From contig DYJD01000029.1 of NCBI GenBank assembly GCA_020723325.1, positions 30,095 to 94,094 of the forward strand: DNA of 64,000 nt, written 5' to 3'. The translations under genes were made by a program, and so were the position numbers. Shown piece by piece: positions 9,379 to 17,737 of this stretch. How positions within the stretch are numbered: position 1 is the first letter of the stretch; each line of letters starts with the position of its first letter. The DNA comes from Desulfosudis oleivorans. Lineage in GTDB: Bacteria; Desulfobacterota; Desulfobacteria; Desulfobacterales; SURF-7. The notes beneath the pieces were generated by a model that ran no database searches, was not told the DNA's origin, and was given only the letters and a program-made list of their open reading frames with translations.

Positions 9379-10128
9379 TTATTTTATATATTTCTTTAAG
9401 ATTTGATCATATTCTCCCTGGGCTTTGAGCTCATCCAGGACTTTCTGGATTTTTTCAACGAGCTCATCCGGTGTATTGCGATGAAAAGCGAAATAATGCC
9501 GGCCTTCTTCAATTACAAAAACCGTTTCAAAATTTTCCTGACTCAACCCATAGGTATGGATTAACCAAAAGGCGACATTCTCATCATAGGCAAAGAGGTC
9601 GGTCCGGCCCGCATTCAACATCTGAATGCTTTGAATGGCATTTGCGTTGATTTCCAGATCCTCCATTCTCAATCCGGTCTGGCTGACCACAAGCTGGGCT
9701 CCGGCATCGTTTCGAACAGCACTGATTCGATACTTTTTCGCCGCCTGGATGGAATCGATCTTAATGCCGGCTTTCTTTTTTGCAATCAGAACATTGCGGG
9801 CTGTGGATATGGGCCCCACCCATTTGAAAAGCTTTTCGCGTTCACGGGTTTTGGTCATCACGAACAAAACTGTATTTTCCTTTTCCAATATATGCTTATA
9901 CGCTCTGGCCCAGGGCAACACCTGGATATCTTCCCGCCGTAATTTTGAATTCATTTTCTGCAGAATCAATTCGATCAGGTCAACCGAAGTACCCTGTAAT
10001 TTGCCTTTTTCTCGAAAATTATAGGGAGGAAATTCCTCGGTCATCAGGATCAGATCGTCCATGGTCTGGGCTGTGCCCATGGACGCGCACAACAGGCAGA
10101 AGAAAATGAAAAAATATAACGTTCTCAA
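9379..10128 (-). CDS. Extracellular solute-binding protein, family 3-like
   Basis: 249 residues with a cleavable signal peptide (residues 1-20, ending SMGTAQ). The body has the SBP_bac_3 pattern: a start EEFPPYNF, a GTSVDLIELIL block, W near residue 120 and a C-terminal LDELKAQGEYDQILKKY. It belongs to the stand-alone periplasmic binding proteins common in Desulfobacterota, without ABC permease genes beside it, so it may feed a sensor or a distant transporter. It is followed on the same strand by an unknown exported protein and convergent with pcm. The ligand is unknown; amino acids are typical. Confidence 0.85.
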   Translation of the reverse strand: MRTLYFFIFFCLLCASMGTAQTMDDLILMTEEFPPYNFREKGKLQGTSVDLIELILQKMNSKLRREDIQVLPWARAYKHILEKENTVLFVMTKTREREKLFKWVGPISTARNVLIAKKKAGIKIDSIQAAKKYRISAVRNDAGAQLVVSQTGLRMEDLEINANAIQSIQMLNAGRTDLFAYDENVAFWLIHTYGLSQENFETVFVIEEGRHYFAFHRNTPDELVEKIQKVLDELKAQGEYDQILKKYIK

Positions 10129-10154
10129 ATCACCGTCCTCTGATATGACCGCAA

Positions 10155-10775
10155 TTACATTTGATCCATGGACTCCTGCATCTCGCTGTCGCTGATCTCC
10201 TTTTTCATTTGAATATCCGGGGAAACCGGCGCCATTAAATGTTTCAACTTTCGACTCCAGTAATTGATTTGGCAGGTAATCTTAAAATCCCCGCCGGTCA
10301 GAACCAGATCGATCTCGGTTGTGTCCGTTATCCAGGCAGATCGGCAAGTCAGCTTGCCGGTGCTGACGGCAAAGCCCCATTGGGAGGGATCCTTTTGGAA
10401 AAAATCACCACCTTTCCAGATTTTTTGATCTTCCTTGGGTTCACCGTATTTTTGGATCAGGACGGTTTTCAAGTCTTCAAAATCTTGAACATATTTCCGA
10501 TCGATGATATGGGGCCGGGCCGGTTCATACTTGGCGCCGATCAGGCGATCCTCGGCAAAAATGTATTTTAGGATCATTTCCTTTTCCAGCAGATTGGCTT
10601 CAAATGCCAGATAATGGGGACCCGTTGCAGCCGGTTGCCGATCTTCGGCGGCGATGATCTGGGTCCGGGAATCCCCCCAGCGGCTCTTGCGGAAATCGTA
10701 TGATTCACCGGAACAAAGTGGCGGAAGAATCATCATGGCTATAATCAGCAAGACGGTTGCCCGCGTTTTCTTCAT
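10155..10775 (-). CDS. Exported protein of unknown function
   Basis: 206 residues with a signal peptide (MKKTRATVLLIIAMMILPP, cleavage near CSG). The start of the mature part, YDFRKSRWGDS, resembles a motif seen at the start of several small periplasmic Desulfobacterota proteins (FRxxxWG). I do not recognise a catalytic domain. It lies 26 nt upstream of the solute-binding protein gene on the same strand, so the two are probably cotranscribed and may share a periplasmic role. Confidence 0.75.
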   Translation of the reverse strand: MKKTRATVLLIIAMMILPPLCSGESYDFRKSRWGDSRTQIIAAEDRQPAATGPHYLAFEANLLEKEMILKYIFAEDRLIGAKYEPARPHIIDRKYVQDFEDLKTVLIQKYGEPKEDQKIWKGGDFFQKDPSQWGFAVSTGKLTCRSAWITDTTEIDLVLTGGDFKITCQINYWSRKLKHLMAPVSPDIQMKKEISDSEMQESMDQM

Positions 10776-10870
10776 TTATCGAACTCCGAATAATAACGTG
10801 CGATTGGAAATGCAAGGGATTATGATTCATACCTATTGCCATGATGCTTGCCAAAAGGCAAGTATGGATT

Positions 10871-10916
10871 CAATTCAGAATTAGGAATTACGAATTAGGA
10901 ATTGTGGTATTCTATC
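10871..10916. repeat. 46-bp AATTAGG repeat, copy A
   Basis: The sequence CAATTCAGAATTAGGAATTA, continuing CGAATTAGG to GTGGTATTCTATC, reappears almost unchanged in inverted orientation at 21430-21475. Both copies sit next to hexamer-repeat elements. Internally it is a direct repeat of GAATTAGGAATT. Confidence 0.85.
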
Positions 10917-10925
10917 TTTTTCTAT

Positions 10926-11030
10926 TTTCGGACTCCGATCCCGATAGCGATCCCGACCCCGACTATAGACAGTGACCGTCTTGATTATATGACCCTCAAG
11001 AACCTGGGTAATATCCATATATTCATTGAC
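10926..11030. repeat. Hexamer-repeat element, unit 3 (one arm and core)
   Basis: The arm CCGATCCCGATAGCGATCCC and following CGACCCCGAC (10928-10966) is followed by sequence that, read in reverse complement, matches the core of unit 1 (GGTTCTT, then ATCAAGACG). The second arm is not evident. The rest of the gap between 10776 and 11215 holds no gene I can support; a 70-codon plus-strand frame is an artefact of the repeat. Confidence 0.75.
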
Positions 11031-11215
11031 TTCCGAATCGCCCTGGCCTATACTGAAGGCCTAAGAAAAATCAAAAAGGGTCCTTATCTTTTGTCTTTGC
11101 ATGTCCTAGATTGAATCCCGTTCCACCAGCGCCGATATGAGGAGCTATAACAAACTTATCCGTCTTTGGAGCCTATAAAGCCGCTTCCAGCGATGATGAC
11201 AGGATGATCCGATAT

Positions 11216-12088
11216 ATGGCCACTGCCGAAACCTTTCTAAGCAAATTTCGCACGATTAAAACCCTTCCCCACGTCGCCCTGCGCTTGTCTAAAATGATTT
11301 CGGACGATAAATGTTCTATGGAAGAGTTTGAGGAAATCATTAAAATGGACCCTACCCTGGTGATCCGGATTTTACGTCTGGTGAACAGCCCATATTACGC
11401 CTTGCGGGAAAAAGTGAAAAGTATTTCACAGGCGTTGCTGTTCATCGGCATGAACAATCTGCGCAATATGGTGGCTTTGGAGGCTGTTAAAGCCATTTTC
11501 CGAAATACCCATGAAACAGAAGGTTTTTCCAGGAGCAACTTATGGCTGCATTGCGCGGCCGTCAGTATTTGCGGGCAGATGGTTTCCGAACGAATCTTCG
11601 GAAAAAACGGTGAGGATGCGTTTTTATGCGGCATTCTCCATGATGTGGGCATGATTGTGGAAGATCAGGTGGCGCCGGAAATTTTCAGCCGAATTGTCCG
11701 GGATTACCAGTCGTCCTATGGCTCATTTGTTCAATACGAAAACGACGTCATCGGTACCGACCATTGCAAAATCGGGTATCTGCTTGCCCAGGATTGGAAG
11801 CTTTCATTGGAAATCCAGGATGGAATCAAGCGCCATCATACCTACACCGAGGCCATCACACCCTCCAGCATGGCCGGGATCATACAGATTGCGGAATACC
11901 TGGTGGCCAGGCTGAACATGACGGCTTTTCCAAGTATGAAATACAGCTTGTCTGATTCCATCAAGGAGCATATCCGGGAAACCATCGAAGAGTACCGGGT
12001 TCTGAGCAATGATCTGCCCCAGGAAATAGCCAGGGCCAAAGAATTGTATGAAATCGATTCTGACCTTAAAGAAGCTGCCCATGAATGA
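11216..12088 (+). CDS. HDOD domain protein
   Basis: About 290 residues. The HDOD fold is clear: LPHVALRLSKMISD, the MDPTLVIRILRLVNSPYY block, and SISQALLFIGMNNLRNMVALEAV, followed by an HD-like LCGILHDVGMIVEDQV. HDOD proteins act in signalling in the cytosol, usually without phosphodiesterase activity. The ATG at 11216 has AGGA 11 nt upstream; an ATG at 11204 is the alternative. The gene overlaps the start of the hybrid kinase by about 8 nt, so the two are translationally coupled and probably form one pathway with the receiver protein downstream. Confidence 0.88.
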   Translation: MATAETFLSKFRTIKTLPHVALRLSKMISDDKCSMEEFEEIIKMDPTLVIRILRLVNSPYYALREKVKSISQALLFIGMNNLRNMVALEAVKAIFRNTHETEGFSRSNLWLHCAAVSICGQMVSERIFGKNGEDAFLCGILHDVGMIVEDQVAPEIFSRIVRDYQSSYGSFVQYENDVIGTDHCKIGYLLAQDWKLSLEIQDGIKRHHTYTEAITPSSMAGIIQIAEYLVARLNMTAFPSMKYSLSDSIKEHIRETIEEYRVLSNDLPQEIARAKELYEIDSDLKEAAHE

Positions 12089-14714
12089 TATCGATGATTT
12101 ATTCGAGGATACAAAAAAGACCGAAAAAGAGCTGAGGGCTTTTCTGAAACTCCTCGGGTCGCAACTTCCAGGCTTTGCTTTTCGGATTATAACCACCGAT
12201 GGAAAGTCATATGGTGATGAAGGGGCGGATATGGTCATCCCGGCGCAGCACAAGGACCTTATCCAGACAGCACGAAATTCGTCCACCATGGTCCGGGTTC
12301 CTGGTGACCCCTCTTTTTCCCCAGGCCTTCTCTTCATTCCCGAGTTGAACGTCAGCCTTTTGCTGTTCCCCGCCGGCTCCGTGATTGCGGCCGAGGATCT
12401 TCTGACCAGGGCCGTGCGCCTCAGTGTTGAGCTTTTTCAAACCCTGGATAACCTGCAAGAGGAAAGAATCCATATCCAAACCAAAGAAAATCAGCTCAAC
12501 CGGCAGCTCCGGGTTTTACAGCAAAAGAACTACCAGATTCTGGAGGAAAATCAGAAGCAACAGTCTGATTATGCCAGGAGGCTCAAGTCTGAAATCAAAC
12601 GACAAACCGCGGAATTGCGCATCACCAACAAAGAATTGATCAAAGCCCGCCAGGAAGCAGAGGCAGCCAGCCAAGCCAAAAGCGATTTTTTGGCCAATAT
12701 GAGCCATGAAATCCGCACGCCGTTGAACGGCATCATCGGAATGACGGAAATCGCCCTGGACAGCAGCGTGAACGCCAATTTGAAAGGCCTGCTCAGCACC
12801 ATTCTCACAGAAGCCGAGTCTTTACTCGGGCTGATCAACGATATCCTGGATTTTTCCAAGATCGAAGCCGGCAAGTTGGAATTGGAAACCCTGGCTTTTG
12901 ATTTGCGGGAAGTGATGGATGAATTCTGTGAGGCCATGGCCTTATCCGCCCAGATGAAAGATTTGGAATTCATCAGTTATCTGCCACCTGAGTGCCCCTC
13001 ACGTTTGCTGGGCGACCCCCACCGCCTGAAACAAATTCTGGTAAATCTGGCCGGCAACGCTGTTAAATTCACCAGCCAGGGGGAAATTAAAATTACCGCC
13101 GAGCTGATGGAGGAAACCCCTGACCGCGCTGTGCTGCGCTTCATCGTCAGCGATACGGGCATCGGCATTCCAGAAGAAAAACAAGCCAAGGTCTTTGAAA
13201 TGTTTTCCCAAGTGGACAGCTCCACGACTCGTGAATACGGCGGCACCGGTCTGGGTACGACCATCTCCAAGCAGCTCGTGGAACTAATGGACGGTAAAAT
13301 CGGATTGGAAAGCACAACAGGTGAAGGCACTACTTTTTGGTTTGAAATTCCCTTCACCAAACAAACACCGATCCCGTCCGTTAGAAGCATTTCTTCACCG
13401 GAGCGGCTGCAAGCCCTGATCCTTGACTCCAATCCCACTGTGCGGGGGGTGCTTGCCTCCTATTTTACTGCCCTGGGGGTGGAAGCCATGTCGGCCAATG
13501 CCCTGGACCAGGCTGTAAAAATACTGGAAGAAGCACATTCCCGGGGTGAGCCCTTCCCGCTTGTATTGATTGCCGATCACTATTGGCAGGGCGATGAAAA
13601 AAAACTGCTATTGTCTGCCCTGAAAACCGATCAAAAAAAATCACCGCTTCTAGGCCTGCTTTCACCCAAAAACCGACTGGTGGAAAACGGGGCGGACATC
13701 GGCCTGATCTGGCAACAAGTATATAAGCCGGTCACACTGAAGGACCTTGAAAAATTGATTCAAAAAACCGCCCAAAAGCAACTGCCCCAGAAAGCTGCAA
13801 TTGCCCCTGAAACCTCGCCAGCAATTTCCCCGCCCCAGCAGCCCCTGCAAGTGCTTCTGGCCGAAGACTACCCCACCAATCAAAAGGTGGCCCTGGGACA
13901 TCTGACCAAGGCCGGCTTTGCCGTAACCGTGGCCGATAACGGTGCACAAGCCGTGGAGGCCTGTCGCCGCCGGACTTTTGATTTGATTCTCATGGATATC
14001 CAAATGCCGGTGATGGACGGTTATATGGCCACCAAGGCCATTCGCGAGCTGGAAAAAACCAATGGAAAAAAACAGACCCCCATCATCGCCCTCACGGCTC
14101 ATGCCATCAAGGGGTATCGGGAGCATTGCCTGCAAAAAGGAATGGATGATTTCATCACCAAGCCGTTCAAGCGGGACACCCTGCTGGCCATCATCAACAA
14201 ATGGGGATCACGGCCGGAGCATGAAACTGACGTCCCTCATTCCCTGGAAAAGCATTCCCGCGAACCGGAGCATCGACTTCAAGCAGAACTCGGCACCTTG
14301 CAGGAAACCGGACTTGTGCTGCCACCGCTGCTGCCCACATCTACGGAAACAATTGATTTAAAAGAGCTAAATGAAATCTGGGATAACGACAAGGAAGCCA
14401 TCATCAATGCTTTCAGCGATTTTTTCGGCAAATCCCAATCCATGCTGACAGATATTCAAACAGCTATCACCACAGCTGATACGGATAAATTGGATCGGTG
14501 TGCTCACAAATTCAAAGGGGCCATGCTTTATTTTGCCGCCCCGCACGCAACGGAATTGGCCTATCAATTGGAAATGATGGGTAAGAATAAAGACTTAAAC
14601 TCGGCTGGGGCGACTTTCGTAGCCCTGGTTCGCGCGTGTGAGGAATTTCAGATCTGCGCCCGGAAAATCCAGCAAGACCTGGGCGCAGGGTCCGAGCCCA
14701 ATGAAACCCAATAG
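12081..14714 (+). CDS. Hybrid histidine kinase (HisKA-HATPase-REC-REC-Hpt)
   Basis: About 877 residues from the ATG at 12081. An N-terminal globular part of about 110 residues that I do not recognise and a coiled coil (to about residue 195) precede the HisKA helix with His209 (MSHEIRTPLNG). HATPase_c, a degenerate receiver lacking a clear phospho-Asp motif, and an intact receiver with Asp639 (LILMDIQMP) and KPF follow. A C-terminal Hpt domain has His809 (CAHKFKGA). There are no membrane helices. The protein can run a full internal phosphorelay ending at Hpt; the receiver encoded 15 nt downstream is the obvious recipient. Confidence 0.93.
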   Translation: MNDIDDLFEDTKKTEKELRAFLKLLGSQLPGFAFRIITTDGKSYGDEGADMVIPAQHKDLIQTARNSSTMVRVPGDPSFSPGLLFIPELNVSLLLFPAGSVIAAEDLLTRAVRLSVELFQTLDNLQEERIHIQTKENQLNRQLRVLQQKNYQILEENQKQQSDYARRLKSEIKRQTAELRITNKELIKARQEAEAASQAKSDFLANMSHEIRTPLNGIIGMTEIALDSSVNANLKGLLSTILTEAESLLGLINDILDFSKIEAGKLELETLAFDLREVMDEFCEAMALSAQMKDLEFISYLPPECPSRLLGDPHRLKQILVNLAGNAVKFTSQGEIKITAELMEETPDRAVLRFIVSDTGIGIPEEKQAKVFEMFSQVDSSTTREYGGTGLGTTISKQLVELMDGKIGLESTTGEGTTFWFEIPFTKQTPIPSVRSISSPERLQALILDSNPTVRGVLASYFTALGVEAMSANALDQAVKILEEAHSRGEPFPLVLIADHYWQGDEKKLLLSALKTDQKKSPLLGLLSPKNRLVENGADIGLIWQQVYKPVTLKDLEKLIQKTAQKQLPQKAAIAPETSPAISPPQQPLQVLLAEDYPTNQKVALGHLTKAGFAVTVADNGAQAVEACRRRTFDLILMDIQMPVMDGYMATKAIRELEKTNGKKQTPIIALTAHAIKGYREHCLQKGMDDFITKPFKRDTLLAIINKWGSRPEHETDVPHSLEKHSREPEHRLQAELGTLQETGLVLPPLLPTSTETIDLKELNEIWDNDKEAIINAFSDFFGKSQSMLTDIQTAITTADTDKLDRCAHKFKGAMLYFAAPHATELAYQLEMMGKNKDLNSAGATFVALVRACEEFQICARKIQQDLGAGSEPNETQ

Positions 14715-14729
14715 CCCGGGGGGGGAGCA

Positions 14730-15137
14730 ATGAAAATCTTGATTGTTGATGATGAGCTGATCAGTCGTAAGGCCATGGAGAAAATTTTCATAAAATTCGG
14801 TGAGTGCCGGATCGCTGAAAGCGGCGCAAGCGCTGAAGTCGAATTCCAGCAGGCACTGAATGAGAATCAAGTCTTCCAGCTTGTGGTGCTGGATATTTCC
14901 ATGGAAGATAAAAGCGGCCTGGACGTGCTGAAATCCTTGCGAAGCATGGAAGCGGAAAAAAAGCTGGAGCAAAATAAGCGCGCCAAAATCTTCATGGCCA
15001 CCGGCAACCGCGAAATGCAGATGGTCAAGTCCTGTGTTACCGCCGGCTGCAACGACTATATCCTGAAGCCTCTGAAACCCGAGGTGGTCATTAAAAAATT
15101 GGCGGATATCGGGATTCGGCCGGTTGGGGAGGGATGA
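14730..15137 (+). CDS. Stand-alone receiver domain protein
   Basis: 135 residues made only of a receiver domain: acid pair DD at 7-8, phospho-acceptor Asp55 (VVLDISME), Thr in FMATGN and Lys in YILKPLKP. A strong GGGGGGGAGC ribosome site precedes it. With no output domain it probably signals by protein contact or relays phosphate from the Hpt domain of the upstream hybrid kinase. Confidence 0.93.
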   Translation: MKILIVDDELISRKAMEKIFIKFGECRIAESGASAEVEFQQALNENQVFQLVVLDISMEDKSGLDVLKSLRSMEAEKKLEQNKRAKIFMATGNREMQMVKSCVTAGCNDYILKPLKPEVVIKKLADIGIRPVGEG

Positions 15138-15142
15138 TCGCA

Positions 15143-15175
15143 GAGTAAGAGTAAGAGTAAGAGTAAGAGCAAGAG
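15143..15175. repeat. GAGTAA hexamer tandem repeat
   Basis: Five and a half copies of GAGTAA/GAGCAA between two convergent genes. The period of six matches that of the CGATAC family, but the sequence is different. Confidence 0.9.
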
Positions 15176-15179
15176 TTGA

Positions 15180-15620
15180 TTATGGACCTTGTTCCTTTAA
15201 TTGACCTAACAGAATCCGCAAATAGCGGATGCTTGAAAGGATCAGGGCCAGGCCGATGCCGATATAGAGCACTGAAAGATAAGGCTTGGGAAGGGATGAA
15301 TGGCGCAAGCCCGCGCCCATGGCCGCCATGCCGGCCACCAACAAATAGCTTTTCCAGGGCATAAAGGCAAAGACGCATTTTTTGCCCTGCATGGGCAAGA
15401 TCCGTCCCAAATTTTTGTCCACGATCCGCAAGAATCCAAAATGATGAATGAGCAGGGCCGCAGCCACGCCGGCGGCGGCAAATATCCGGAAGAAATGAAC
15501 AGGTTCAGCCGCCAACCAAACATAGGCCAGCCTGAGCAGCATGGCACCCACGGCGATCCACATCAACCCGGCTAATAATATCAAGATGCGTTTGTCCACC
15601 GCTGGTGTGATTCTGTTCAT
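15180..15620 (-). CDS. Small integral membrane protein, unknown
   Basis: 146 residues with four predicted membrane helices (about residues 12-32, 43-62, 88-104, 114-134). A motif PWKSYLLVAGMAAMG opens the third helix. I do not recognise the family. It is convergent with the receiver protein and divergent from the sigma-54 activator. Confidence 0.75.
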   Translation of the reverse strand: MNRITPAVDKRILILLAGLMWIAVGAMLLRLAYVWLAAEPVHFFRIFAAAGVAAALLIHHFGFLRIVDKNLGRILPMQGKKCVFAFMPWKSYLLVAGMAAMGAGLRHSSLPKPYLSVLYIGIGLALILSSIRYLRILLGQLKEQGP

Positions 15621-15690
15621 GAATCAAATCTTTCAGGATACTGTAAAAGTTTTTTTCAGCCGCGATCATCGTTTCGGTCATCCCTTCACG

Positions 15691-15713
15691 GTAGGAGCGG
15701 CTTCCATCTGCGA
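15691..15713 (-). repeat. REP-like palindrome, copy 1 (inverted)
   Basis: GTAGGAGCGGCTTCCATCTG and following CGA is the reverse complement form of the REP core TCGCGGCTGGAAGCCGCTCC. Preceding CGATCATCGTTTCGGTCATC matches the flank of the 49050 copy. Confidence 0.75.
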
Positions 15714-15826
15714 TGCGGCCGGAATGATGATTAAGGCCTATTTCTCAAATTCAGTATAACAAATCAAAGCCACAAAAACACACGAAAGTCACGAAAAATA
15801 CTAATCCTTATGTTTCAATCTAAAAA

Positions 15827-15840
15827 AACGAACGCTCGTT
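15827..15840. promoter_or_regulatory. Operator-like inverted repeat AACGA-N4-TCGTT
   Basis: AACGAACGCTCGTT: five-base perfect arms around ACGC, ending 7 bp before the -35 box of the next promoter. The shape resembles TetR/AcrR-family operators. No TetR gene lies in the window. Confidence 0.6.
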
Positions 15841-15847
15841 ATATATA

Positions 15848-15876
15848 TTGACATCTGCCTTTATTCCAACTATTAT
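15848..15876 (+). promoter_or_regulatory. Sigma-70 promoter of the sigma-54 activator gene
   Basis: TTGACA (15848-15853), 17-bp spacer, TATTAT (15871-15876). A near-consensus housekeeping promoter placed 24 bp before the first possible start codon of the activator. Confidence 0.75.
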
Positions 15877-15899
15877 TTTTTCACAATGCAATATTTGAC

Positions 15900-17471
15900 A
15901 TGAAGAAAAACCATACCATGGAAAAATTCGAGACCTTTGACCAATTGTTGTTTGAGATTTCTTCCAAATTCGTCAACCTGCCGGCGGCTGAGGTTGACAA
16001 GGAAATCAACAATGCCCTCAAGGCCATTGTGGAGTTTCTGGACATTGATCAAAGCGTTTTCGGCGAATTCAAGGATGACGGCGATTCCCTGCTGGTCATG
16101 CACGGCTATACCGCTTACAAATGGCAGGAAAACCGCGGACTGGTGCTGAACAAAATCGCCCCCCATGTCACCCGGGAATTACGACTCGGCCGGGTGGTGA
16201 ATCTCGCGCGGCTTCCGGATGAAATCCCGGCTGATTGGGAAGAAGAACGCGCCTATGTGGCCAAGGTCGGCTTGAAATCATGCTTGGGGGTCAGCCTGAA
16301 AGTGGGCGGCTCGGTCCTGGGAGTGATCATTTTTGAATCTTACCGTTCCTTTCAGACCTGGACCGAGCAGACCCTCCGGCAGATGCGCCTGTTGGCCCAG
16401 GTTTTTTCCAATGCCCTGGAACGTAAGCAAACGGAAATCAAATTAAACAAAGCCTTCACCAAAATCAAGGAACTCTCGGAACTGCTGAAAGCCGAAAACC
16501 AATATTTACGGGAAACCATCAGCAGCCAGAGCCGTTATGAAGAAGTCATCGGCCGCAGTCAGGCCATCCGCTACGTCCTAGGTAAAATCGAGCAAGTGGC
16601 CGAGACCAATTCCACCGTACTGCTTTTAGGGGAAACCGGCACTGGCAAGACCCTCCTGGCCCAACTGGTGCATAAACTAAGTCCGCGCAAAAACAAGACC
16701 ATGGTAAAGGTCAATTGCGCCACTTTACCGGCCAATCTATTGGAAAGCGAACTGTTCGGCCATGAAAAAGGCGCTTTTACCGGCGCGGTCACCAAAAAAA
16801 TCGGCCGTTTTGAGATTGCCAACGGCTCCACCCTCTTCCTAGATGAAATCGGTGAATTGCCCCTGGACCTCCAGACTAAACTGCTGCGGGTCCTGGATGA
16901 AGGCGAGTTCGAGCGCCTGGGCAACGCCAAATCCATCAAAGTGGATGTGCGCATTGTGGCTGCCACCAACCGGGATCTTTCACATATGGTGCGGGAAGGG
17001 AAATTCCGGTCGGATCTTTACTACCGCCTGAACGTCTACCCCATTACCGTGCCGCCTTTGCGGGAACGCAAGGAGGACATTCCGGCTATGGTTTTTGCCT
17101 TTGTCAAAGCCTTTTGCAAAACCATGGGCAGAAAGGTGGAGAGCATTCCCAAAAGCGGCCTGGACGCCATCATGGGCTATACCTGGCCCGGCAATATCCG
17201 CGAATTGAAAAATGTTGTGGAAAACGCCATGATCTCCAACCGCACGGAAATATTGCATCTGCATCCTCCGGAAAGCACCCTGCTCGACACCCGGGAGGAT
17301 CTGACCTTTGAAGACGCCGAACGCCGGCATATCCTTTCTGTCCTCCAACGCACCGGCTGGCAAATCAAAGGCCCAACCGGCGCCGCAGAACTGCTCCACC
17401 TGAAACCCTCCACCCTCTATTCCAAGATGAAACGCCTGGGCATTCACCCACGCAGCCAGAAAGGGTTGTAG
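15900..17471 (+). CDS. Sigma-54-dependent transcriptional activator with GAF sensor
   Basis: 523 residues. An N-terminal GAF-type domain (about 10-180) and a coiled coil lead to an AAA+ domain with Walker A GETGTGKT (244-251), an intact sigma-54 contact loop GAFTGA (291-296), Walker [11 protein letters not shown] and the arginine finger region. The C-terminal helix-turn-helix is Fis-like ([20 protein letters not shown]). The GAF domain probably binds a small aromatic or acyl ligand of the neighbouring pathway. An internal ATG at 15918 is an alternative start. A palindrome and a -24/-12 promoter follow before the dehydratase gene, so that operon is its likely target. Confidence 0.93.
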   Translation: MKKNHTMEKFETFDQLLFEISSKFVNLPAAEVDKEINNALKAIVEFLDIDQSVFGEFKDDGDSLLVMHGYTAYKWQENRGLVLNKIAPHVTRELRLGRVVNLARLPDEIPADWEEERAYVAKVGLKSCLGVSLKVGGSVLGVIIFESYRSFQTWTEQTLRQMRLLAQVFSNALERKQTEIKLNKAFTKIKELSELLKAENQYLRETISSQSRYEEVIGRSQAIRYVLGKIEQVAETNSTVLLLGETGTGKTLLAQLVHKLSPRKNKTMVKVNCATLPANLLESELFGHEKGAFTGAVTKKIGRFEIANGSTLFLDEIGELPLDLQTKLLRVLDEGEFERLGNAKSIKVDVRIVAATNRDLSHMVREGKFRSDLYYRLNVYPITVPPLRERKEDIPAMVFAFVKAFCKTMGRKVESIPKSGLDAIMGYTWPGNIRELKNVVENAMISNRTEILHLHPPESTLLDTREDLTFEDAERRHILSVLQRTGWQIKGPTGAAELLHLKPSTLYSKMKRLGIHPRSQKGL

Positions 17472-17479
17472 CGCCGGGT

Positions 17480-17509
17480 CGAAATATCGTCCATGGGTTT
17501 GATATTTCG
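17480..17509. promoter_or_regulatory. Candidate upstream activating sequence
   Basis: CGAAATATC (17480-17488), 12 bp, GATATTTCG (17501-17509): a perfect 9-bp inverted repeat centred about 107 bp upstream of the -24 element. Distance and form fit an enhancer site for the adjacent sigma-54 activator. Confidence 0.7.
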
Positions 17510-17599
17510 TCCCCAATGCTTGGAAAACAACCACCAGAGCCCGCGGCCGAAAACAATATATCCTTAACATTCATGTGGTTGTCACAATAAAAATCAATC

Positions 17600-17615
17600 T
17601 GGCACATTTCTGGCT
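17600..17615 (+). promoter_or_regulatory. Sigma-54 (-24/-12) promoter
   Basis: TGGCACATTTCTGGCT matches the consensus TGGCACRNNNNTTGCW at all fixed positions but one. GG at 17601-17602 and GC at 17613-17614 are spaced by exactly 10. It lies 123 bp upstream of the dehydratase start and just after a sigma-54 activator gene. Confidence 0.8.
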
Positions 17616-17737
17616 CTATCTGTCCGGCAAGAGGATGGAGCAAGCCGCATGAGCAGGAATTGTTTGTTCAGGACGTCTTGGATTTGCTCCTGGTTTGTTA
17701 GGAAATTGTGAACAACCTATTTGCAAAGGAATCGGCC

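Noticed and set aside
15143..15175. Phase-variable tract
   Set aside because: The GAGTAA run lies between convergent gene ends, not in a promoter or coding start.
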